Made by a program: the position numbers and the translations under genes. This document shows, one piece after another, positions 6,344 to 11,849 of a DNA stretch of 11,849 nt. The notes beneath the pieces are model-generated. The model was not told the origin of the DNA. It was given only the letters and a program-made list of their open reading frames with translations, and did no database searches. The stretch is from contig JAAUZS010000111.1 of NCBI GenBank assembly GCA_014804495.1, forward strand, positions 16,318 to 28,166, written 5' to 3'. Every line of letters begins with the position of its first letter. Position 1 is the stretch's first letter. Source of the DNA: Lachnospiraceae bacterium (GTDB taxonomy: Bacteria; Bacillota; Clostridia; Lachnospirales; Lachnospiraceae).

Positions 6344-6829
6344 TTATAGTTCACGATAATAAGGGCAAATATTTTCATAATGCCCATCTTTCATTTTAAA
6401 ACCATTTGAAATAGTTCCCAACTGAATAAATCCAAGCCTTTCATATAAGTGCCTTGCATGGATATTACTTTCAACCACTGCATTAAACTGTAATATTGTG
6501 AATGTGTGCTTTTTCGCTTGACATAGGCTGTCAAGAACAAGTTGTTCGCCAATATGCTGACCTCTATATTCAGAACTAACGGCATAACTTGTATTGCAAA
6601 TATGTCCACACCGACCAATATTGTTAGGATGCAGTATATACAGTCCACATATAACATGGTTATTTTCATCTTCTGCAACACCTACATAAGTTTGAGATGC
6701 AAAAAAATCTGTCCCTGTTATATTGTCTAGTAATTCTTCTTGAGGGAAAGCAATACCCTCCTCCACAACTTCATTCCATATTTTAATCATTGATTTCAAA
6801 TCCTTTTTTTCATAGGCTCGAACTATCAT
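6344..6829 (-). CDS. GNAT family N-acetyltransferase
   Basis: A 161-residue acetyl-CoA-dependent acetyltransferase. The N-terminus MIVRAYEKKDLKSMIKIWNE is the usual first strand and helix. Motif A, with the pyrophosphate-binding loop, is YAVSSEYRGQHIGEQLV (82-98; Arg89-Gly90-Gln91-His92-Ile93-Gly94). Motif B is FNAVVESNIHARHLYERLGF (115-134), as in the family of Pat/RimI-like small acetyltransferases. The acceptor is unknown: an amine antibiotic, amino acid or protein N-terminus are all possible. GGAGG lies seven bases before ATG 6829. The gene follows tam by 56 bases on the same strand and may be read through from the tam or T-box promoters. No strong terminator is visible in 6191-6343. Confidence 0.9.
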   Translation of the reverse strand: MIVRAYEKKDLKSMIKIWNEVVEEGIAFPQEELLDNITGTDFFASQTYVGVAEDENNHVICGLYILHPNNIGRCGHICNTSYAVSSEYRGQHIGEQLVLDSLCQAKKHTFTILQFNAVVESNIHARHLYERLGFIQLGTISNGFKMKDGHYENICPYYREL

Positions 6830-6885
6830 TTAGATTCCTCCATAAATTCGTTTTTCCTCGCTGATGTTATAAGGCAAACTGTAAT

Positions 6886-7653
6886 CTAGCGAATGGCAGT
6901 AAAAAACAGTCTTCTAAAGCGAAAGATTATCTCGCCGTTTTCTTGCTTTTTATAAACCTTAGCCGCACTTTCCGTAATTTCATTAATTAGACTTTGAGCA
7001 TCTGTCTTATTCAATGCCTGAATATACGGTAAAAGCCTTGTTCCCTTAACCCATTCAACCATTGCACTTATTGATGGCATATTGTGGTAGTAAACTGTTT
7101 CCCATATATCAAAATTATCCGTTAGCGATGAAAAAATGTCAAAGTATTCATCGCCGTTTAATGTGACGTTCTGCTCATTCAGCGAAGACAAAAAGCCCCA
7201 TTTTTCTTCATTTACGGTTTCATTTATTATCTTGAATAACGGCTCTTGTGTATTGATTGGTATTTGAACTGCCATAACACCATTCTCATTAAGTCTATCA
7301 AATAACAAAGGTAATATTTCTCTATGATTTGGCACCCATTGCAAGCAGGCATTTGAAAATATGATATCGTAATTTGCATTGTCGTGACAAATTTTATCAA
7401 CGCTCATCAGCTTAAATTCTAAATTCGGATATGTGGTCGCTGCCTTTTCAATCATATTTTCAGAATTATCAATACCCACTATATGCGCATTTGGAAAGTA
7501 TTTTTTTAACACATTGGTACTGTTGCCCGGTCCACAACCAATATCAAGAATATTTTGTGGATTGATAGCGTTTATTCTTCTCACCAAATCAATAGCTGGC
7601 TGTGTTCTTTGTTCTTTGAATTTCAGATATTGTTCAGAATTCCACTCTGCCAT
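6886..7653 (-). CDS. tam: Trans-aconitate 2-methyltransferase homologue
   Basis: A 255-residue class I SAM-dependent methyltransferase that by similarity to E. coli Tam would methyl-esterify trans-aconitate, an inhibitor of aconitase formed from cis-aconitate. Shared landmarks are MAEWNSEQYLKFKEQRTQPA at the N-terminus, motif I ILDIGCGPGNST (35-46), the acidic ribose-binding motif GIDNSENMI (60-68), FSNACLQWVPNH, GVMAVQIP, WETVYYHNMPS with VEWVKGTRLLPYIQ, and the end GEIIFRFRRLFFTAIR. Length matches E. coli Tam (252). ATG 7653 is chosen because AAGGAG lies eight bases upstream; the in-frame GTG 7662 would overlap that site. A likely own promoter lies just upstream. It sits between another methyltransferase and an acetyltransferase. 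The substrate has not been shown, and a related small carboxylate is possible. Confidence 0.82.
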   Translation of the reverse strand: MAEWNSEQYLKFKEQRTQPAIDLVRRINAINPQNILDIGCGPGNSTNVLKKYFPNAHIVGIDNSENMIEKAATTYPNLEFKLMSVDKICHDNANYDIIFSNACLQWVPNHREILPLLFDRLNENGVMAVQIPINTQEPLFKIINETVNEEKWGFLSSLNEQNVTLNGDEYFDIFSSLTDNFDIWETVYYHNMPSISAMVEWVKGTRLLPYIQALNKTDAQSLINEITESAAKVYKKQENGEIIFRFRRLFFTAIR

Positions 7654-7689
7654 TCTTTCCACTCCTTAAAACTTCGATTTGCTAGTACA

Positions 7690-7718
7690 ATTATAGCCTA
7701 CTTTTAACAGGCACACAA
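7690..7718 (-). promoter_or_regulatory. Predicted internal promoter of tam
   Basis: On the minus strand TTGTGT (7713-7718) and a perfect TATAAT (7690-7695) are 17 bases apart, 36 bases before the tam start codon. The spacer begins GCCT and ends AGGC, a small inverted repeat that could bind a repressor. This would let tam and the GNAT gene be expressed without the T-box. Confidence 0.5.
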
Positions 7719-7732
7719 TTCCGAAAAGGGAA

Positions 7733-8563
7733 TTAAATTATATCACTTTCACACTTCTTTTTGAAATTACTTTTTTCACCAATTATTATAACATGATTAC
7801 TTGAACCCAGAACGGATTGTTCACGGCATATACTGTAATGATAATCACACCATATCCTGAATTGATTCTCATTCCAGCTATCGACTTTATAGGATAAAAG
7901 GGGCGCTAATCCGTCTTGTGCAAAATGGTCTGTGATTTTCAGGTTATGTTTACGATAAACAGATTCCATTTCTTCCTTTGATGAATAATATGTATCTGTC
8001 CAAAAACACTTTTCGTCATCATGGCGCAATACACCTGTTTCAACTAATTGTTTTGCTAAAGCGTCATCTAAGTATTTTTCATCACTAATGGCAACATATT
8101 GAAATACATAATATCTCGGAATATAAGCAGTTACAAGAAGCCCTCCTTTTTTTAATACCCTTATACATTCCGATAAGCATTTTTCTCTCTGTTCTTCTGT
8201 AATGAGATGATAAAAAGGTCCCATGTTTAAAACAACGTCAAATGTTTCGTCTTCAAATATTGACATATCGGTTGCATCTAAAACAGCTGTCTTCATTGAA
8301 TATTTTGTTACTGCAAGTTTTTTATTAATAATTTCAATATGCCTTGGCGTAATATCCGTAGCAGTCACATCATGCCCCTTATCAGCAAGCCAAAATGAAT
8401 ATATACCTGTTCCTGCCGCACAATCCAATATTTTACATTTGGAAGTAATGACCTCATCAAACACTCTGGTCGTTGTTATAAACTCTATCTTTCTTGCGTT
8501 ATTGGTTGTCAAACGGTCTTCTTCCTTATAATTTTCATAAGTATCTACTACATAATTTTTCAT
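7733..8563 (-). CDS. Class I SAM-dependent methyltransferase under T-box control
   Basis: A 276-residue methyltransferase of the Methyltransf_11/25 type. Motif I is ILDCAAGTGIYSFWLA (45-60), the ribose-binding acid is Asp70 in VTATDITPRH, LDATDM (95-100) contacts the adenine, and FDVVLNMGPFYHL (108-120) is motif IV. The N-terminal KNYVVDTYENYKEEDRLTTN and long C-terminal segment with YYSSKEEMESVYRKHNLKIT are typical of small-molecule methyltransferases. The substrate cannot be told. It is the first gene after a complete T-box leader, so expression should rise when a particular tRNA is uncharged; this suggests an amino-acid-derived substrate or protection against a compound that blocks tRNA charging (inference). 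The ribosome binding site AAGGAGGG lies 13 bases before ATG 8563, inside the 3' arm of the T-box terminator. The tam gene follows 79 bases downstream. Confidence 0.88.
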   Translation of the reverse strand: MKNYVVDTYENYKEEDRLTTNNARKIEFITTTRVFDEVITSKCKILDCAAGTGIYSFWLADKGHDVTATDITPRHIEIINKKLAVTKYSMKTAVLDATDMSIFEDETFDVVLNMGPFYHLITEEQREKCLSECIRVLKKGGLLVTAYIPRYYVFQYVAISDEKYLDDALAKQLVETGVLRHDDEKCFWTDTYYSSKEEMESVYRKHNLKITDHFAQDGLAPLLSYKVDSWNENQFRIWCDYHYSICREQSVLGSSNHVIIIGEKSNFKKKCESDII

Positions 8564-8566
8564 AAT

Positions 8567-8609
8567 AAAAAAGCTACCCTCCTTAAAATATACTTTAAGG
8601 ACGATAGCT
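8567..8609 (-). terminator. T-box leader terminator hairpin
   Basis: On the minus strand AGCTATCGTCCTTAAA (from 8609) pairs with TTTAAGGAGGGTAGCT around a short GTATAT loop with one or two mismatches or wobbles, followed by six Ts. The 3' arm contains the ribosome binding site of the methyltransferase. The competing antiterminator pairs CCTTAA of the 5' arm with TTAAGG of the T-box sequence. Confidence 0.88.
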
Positions 8610-8848
8610 AATCGCTTCGTGTTACCACCTTAATTTATCTATATTTCACAATACAGACCTCTGCAAGTACGGAAATTTTTTCTATACTCTGACGCTATAA
8701 TGGGCGTTCCCAGCGCAGCCTAATGTATAATACAGTCGGTACGCAGCTCCAAGACCGGTTCAATATTCCTTCAACGGAGTTTCTCACCTGCCAACTCCTC
8801 TCTGTGCAATCTGAAATATTTACTATCTCTCTTCATCGCTAAATATTT
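8567..8848 (-). promoter_or_regulatory. T-box riboswitch leader
   Basis: A leader of about 280 bases with all main T-box parts in order on the minus strand. Stem I begins GCGATGAAGAGAGATAGTA, with the AGTA of the loop E motif. The distal part has AGAGAGGAG and GGTGAGAA (8781-8788) capped by GGAGTT/AACTCC. The 5' strand AATATTTC pairs with GGAATATT, and the specifier strand GAACCGGTC lies at 8753-8761. The conserved T-box AAGGTGGTAACACG is at 8618-8631, with the UGGU bulge expected to pair with tRNA NCCA ends. The terminator follows. The specifier is not certain: CGG (Arg, if it follows GAAC) or CCG (Pro, with a following purine) fit best. The UGGU bulge implies a tRNA with A at position 73. 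Such leaders sense uncharged tRNA and let transcription continue. Confidence 0.92.
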
Positions 8849-8854
8849 TTGATA

Positions 8855-8883
8855 ATTTTACAGATAATAAATCTCTTTGTCAA
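8855..8883 (-). promoter_or_regulatory. Promoter of the T-box operon
   Basis: TTGACA (8878-8883) and TAAAAT (8855-8860) are 17 bases apart on the minus strand, giving a start near 8848, just before T-box stem I. A 6-bp inverted repeat CAAGCA/TGCTTG (8881-8886 and 8898-8903) overlaps the -35 box. Confidence 0.75.
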
Positions 8884-8913
8884 GCACATTTTAAGTCTGC
8901 TTGAATTATTGTC

Positions 8914-11562
8914 CTATTCATTCTCCCTAAGCCTCTCCACAATCGACTTCCTCGATGTAAAGTGATGTACAACTAACGGCAGCGCAACGCCAAGCAGGAT
9001 AAATACCGGCACGATAAATACCATTGGCAAAAGGGTGAAGCGGAATGAGAAAAACCACCACATACCTTCCATCAGATGACCTGCCAACGGCTCAAGTGCT
9101 GCCGATAGGATAAACGAAAGCACAATGGCGCCAAGCGCATAGAATACGCCTTCGTAAACAAGCATCTGCTTTAACTGTTTTCCCGTCATGCCGACTGACT
9201 GTAACATCGCAAATTCCCTTCTTCGGCTTATGATTCCTGTCAGAATCGCATTGAAGAAATTGAGGATTCCGACTAATCCGACAACAAAACTGAGCACTCC
9301 GCCAAGCAGCAGAAACATATTCCGGAAACTCTCAAAATCCTCGCGCACAGTTGCTTTGCTCTCATACATGAGCTCTGAGCTGTCTCCTGCCGTATAATCC
9401 GCCAGAAATGCTTCCGCTTTCGCCTCTGCTTCCTCATCAGGAGTATCAAATAAATAGAGCATTGGCCAAGGTTCCGCATTACTGTCACGTGCTAAAATAT
9501 CTTCGGGCAGTACCGCCTCTAAACCATCCAGCGCATAACGATAGCCCATGCAATAAGGAACAGAGACAATCGCGCAGACATTATACTCTACATCCTGTCC
9601 TTTGACAATCCGCCACTCCAAATATTCCTCAGGTGTATCTTCATTACAAAGCTCTCCTGTACGGCTGTCATAATAGTGTCCTTCTTCTACATAACTTACA
9701 GGAAGCTTCGTTCCTATTTCAGGATATTTCCCATAAGGATTTCCATAGTCGTCTACAAATACTGCAATGGCAATATTATGGCTGTCTTTTTCAAAAAGTG
9801 GGGCAATATCGCCCTCCACGATCTCCACTTTTTCAAACAGGGCTTCATCCAATCCCTCCAAGAGCAGACCTGACAGTACCAGTTCACCCCGTCTTTTGCA
9901 GTTGGCAAGATAACCGTCTGCCACATCTTCCGGGATAAAAGGATTCATGTCCCGCCATAGCTGTTCCGTAATATAACAGTTTGTCTCTAAAGGCAGGCAA
10001 TATCCGCCGCCTGCTAATGAATACTCTGTATTATTTTGGATTTCGTCTATTACTTCCTCTGTCAATCCTGCCTCCGGATTATAACGATTCGCCTGAAATC
10101 TGAAATAATCCGTTTTCCCGACAATAAAGTCAGCCTCCAGATTATGACTCACATACTTTTCCATATCGAAGCCCTGAGTGATAGCATACACGCTGTTTAA
10201 AAGAATAACTGCCAATGATAATGAAAGCAATACAAGCGCTGTCTTGGTTTTGCTGCGCCCCAGATTGGCAAACGCCATATGGGATATGGAAGCGCCTCTG
10301 GTTGCACGGCTTTTTTTCTTTCCGGCATTGGATTCCGTATAACGCACTGCTTCCACAGGCGATACCTTTGCCGCCATCCGTCCCGGACGCCTGCATGAAA
10401 GAAGCACCGTAATCACGGCAAATATACCCGATAGCAGAAAGATGACAGGAGACACGCTTACTTTTACAATTTCACCCATCAATGTCGTAGACATAACCAC
10501 AGGCGTCAAAACGCTGCCAACCACATAGCCGCCCAGAAATCCAATCGGAATCCCTATAACTGATAGGAACAAAGCCTGATTCCGTATTAGTCGCTTTAAC
10601 TGTCTCGGCGTCGTACCGATTGTCTTAAGCAGTCCGTAAAAGCGGACATCGTTGCTGACCGAAATCCTGAATATATTATAAATAATCAGATATCCGGTAA
10701 AAATCACAAGCAGCAGGAAAACAGCAATTGCCAAAATCATCGCCGGGTCTATGGATGACCCAAGTTCAGATGTTGAATATCCCCAGTTTACACCGATGCG
10801 GACACAATTCTCAGCTTCCCTGTTCTCCCACTGATAGCCAAGGTCAGTATCTATGCTTTCCATAACTCCTCGGATATTGATACTCGAGGCAAGCATTACA
10901 TTCATATCGGAACGGAAAGGCACCCCGCCTGACGCCACATAGTCCGTCTCTACCTCTTTTACATATTCCTGCGACACATTGATATAATGCACCGGAGAGA
11001 GCTTATCATATTCCCAAAAACCTACTAAGGTAAAACTGTCTGACCGCGTCTCTTCCTGTCCGCCAGCCTGACTCATCATCGTATATGTTAGCTGCACTTC
11101 GGCGCCAAGTTCTGCCGGTATCCCAAGCTTTTCAAGCGCTGCCGTATCCATAGCGATTTCATCTTTTGCATACGGCAGATGTCCTTCCTTTAAGGAAACA
11201 TATGACCATTTCGCACAATTGTCATCCATAAAGCTTATCTCCGCCGGTACTTTGGCAAAAGGCGATTCTGTCATAATACCGCACACCGTTCTCAGACCAT
11301 ATTCCTTTACCTTTCTGTGATTGGAAAGCGCCTCGACTTTTTCATCATCAACTTCCTTAAATGTTCCATGGCAATATCCGCCAGCCTCACGGAACTGGTA
11401 TTCCTCGAAACTGGAATTGATAGACAGTGATATCGTAAACAGTGATGTAAAGAGTAAGGTCGTTAATGCAATTGCAAATACAGCAATCGCATTCCGCATT
11501 TTTGAAGCCTTTAACTGTTTGAAGCTAAGGCGGCGGATACAGCTTTTATTTTTTACATTCAT
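8914..11562 (-). CDS. ABC transporter permease, FtsX/MacB type with two FtsX domains
   Basis: An 882-residue membrane protein acting with the ATPase encoded just upstream. Membrane segment 1 (about 24-46) is followed by a large extracytoplasmic domain to about 270, then three segments near 275-298, 328-353 and 371-390 (first FtsX domain, with the coupling stretch RFYGLLKTIGTTPRQLKRLI and SPVEAVRYTE). A second half repeats this plan: segment near 442-462, a second external domain, then three segments in the last 130 residues, with RRREFAMLQSVGMTGKQLKQ as the matching coupling stretch. Such duplicated 8-segment permeases export or respond to lipids, peptides or antibiotics, or act as mechanotransducers; no substrate can be named. 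ATG 11562 has GGGGG about seven bases upstream and lies 11 bases after the ATPase stop. No two-component genes are visible in the window. The frame is intact and codon use is similar to the glycan operon. Confidence 0.92.
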   Translation of the reverse strand: MNVKNKSCIRRLSFKQLKASKMRNAIAVFAIALTTLLFTSLFTISLSINSSFEEYQFREAGGYCHGTFKEVDDEKVEALSNHRKVKEYGLRTVCGIMTESPFAKVPAEISFMDDNCAKWSYVSLKEGHLPYAKDEIAMDTAALEKLGIPAELGAEVQLTYTMMSQAGGQEETRSDSFTLVGFWEYDKLSPVHYINVSQEYVKEVETDYVASGGVPFRSDMNVMLASSINIRGVMESIDTDLGYQWENREAENCVRIGVNWGYSTSELGSSIDPAMILAIAVFLLLVIFTGYLIIYNIFRISVSNDVRFYGLLKTIGTTPRQLKRLIRNQALFLSVIGIPIGFLGGYVVGSVLTPVVMSTTLMGEIVKVSVSPVIFLLSGIFAVITVLLSCRRPGRMAAKVSPVEAVRYTESNAGKKKSRATRGASISHMAFANLGRSKTKTALVLLSLSLAVILLNSVYAITQGFDMEKYVSHNLEADFIVGKTDYFRFQANRYNPEAGLTEEVIDEIQNNTEYSLAGGGYCLPLETNCYITEQLWRDMNPFIPEDVADGYLANCKRRGELVLSGLLLEGLDEALFEKVEIVEGDIAPLFEKDSHNIAIAVFVDDYGNPYGKYPEIGTKLPVSYVEEGHYYDSRTGELCNEDTPEEYLEWRIVKGQDVEYNVCAIVSVPYCMGYRYALDGLEAVLPEDILARDSNAEPWPMLYLFDTPDEEAEAKAEAFLADYTAGDSSELMYESKATVREDFESFRNMFLLLGGVLSFVVGLVGILNFFNAILTGIISRRREFAMLQSVGMTGKQLKQMLVYEGVFYALGAIVLSFILSAALEPLAGHLMEGMWWFFSFRFTLLPMVFIVPVFILLGVALPLVVHHFTSRKSIVERLRENE

Positions 11563-11573
11563 AGCCGCACCCC

Positions 11574-11849
11574 CTATACCCGCTCTACAATCTTACCGTC
11601 TTCGATACGGATGATGCGGTCTGCAAGCTGGGCGATTTCCTCATTATGTGTAATCATGACTATCGTCTGGGCAAACTTCTGTCCTGTCACCTTCAAAAGC
11701 CCTAATACATCCTGACTTGTCTTGGAATCAAGGTTTCCGGTCGGCTCATCGGCAAGAATAATAGCGGGCTTTGATGCAAGCGCCCTCGCGATTGCCACAC
11801 GCTGCTGCTGGCCGCCGGATAAATTGTTGGGCAGGTTGTTTAACTTGCT
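11574..11849 (-). CDS. ABC transporter ATP-binding protein (MacB/LolD type), C-terminal part
   Basis: The last 91 codons of an ATPase that runs off the right edge of the window. Reading from the edge, the signature motif is [15 protein letters not shown], Walker B is [13 protein letters not shown] (with the EPTGNLDS form typical of the MacB/LolD/FtsE group), and the switch histidine is in [18 protein letters not shown]. It ends [10 protein letters not shown]. The Walker A region is outside the window. It pairs with the FtsX-type permease 11 bases downstream and powers that transporter from the cytoplasmic side. Confidence 0.95.
   Translation of the reverse strand, partial: SKLNNLPNNLSGGQQQRVAIARALASKPAIILADEPTGNLDSKTSQDVLGLLKVTGQKFAQTIVMITHNEEIAQLADRIIRIEDGKIVERV

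Noticed and set aside
6391..6681. 96-codon minus-strand frame overlapping the acetyltransferase
   Set aside because: It is an alternative frame inside the GNAT gene, whose motifs A and B and ribosome binding site are clear.

Overview
The window looks like the chromosome of a low-GC, Gram-positive anaerobe of the Clostridia, most likely a gut Lachnospiraceae. Supporting signs are a T-box leader, strong AGGAGG-type ribosome binding sites, TTGACA/TATAAT promoters, a two-domain FtsX-type ABC permease, a membrane-anchored XRE regulator and a DUF3990-type gene. The family assignment is inference; no taxonomic marker gene is present. Nearly all genes lie on the minus strand; the XRE regulator is the one clear plus-strand gene.

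Right to left, in the direction of most transcription: (1) 11849-8914 holds the end of an ABC ATPase and a complete 882-residue permease, an export or peptide-antibiotic-response type pair. (2) 8883-6344 is a unit opened by a canonical promoter and a full T-box riboswitch (8848-8567), followed by a class I SAM methyltransferase, a trans-aconitate methyltransferase homologue (tam) with its own apparent promoter, and a GNAT acetyltransferase. A T-box in front of a methyltransferase rather than an amino-acid gene is the most interesting regulatory observation. (3) 6190-4664 is a decaying block: a DUF3990 (toxin-like, ADP-ribosyltransferase-type) remnant that has lost its middle, a small companion gene with a shifted C-terminus, an intact Uma2-family nuclease-like gene, and a Nudix hydrolase with a frameshift. 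(4) A bidirectional terminator at 4593-4637 separates this block from the converging XRE regulator (3872-4552), whose leader carries a perfect 17-bp palindrome and a second half-copy 31 bp downstream. (5) 3467-3694 is a large imperfect palindrome with two inner hairpins, probably an interspersed repeat or structured element and not a protein gene. (6) 3431-1 is a glycan-utilisation operon with its own promoter: HAD phosphatase, sialate O-acetylesterase family esterase carrying a pentapeptide tandem repeat, and a GH2 glycosidase that runs off the left edge and has a one-base frameshift.

Three genes show clear one- or two-base reading-frame breaks (near 165, 5032 and 5758), and a fourth has an internal deletion near 6095. 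The three small indels sit in short homopolymer or dinucleotide runs, so either pseudogene decay or indel errors in the assembly would explain them; the DUF3990 deletion is too large to be a sequencing error. All functional statements rest on motif recognition by eye, not on database searches.
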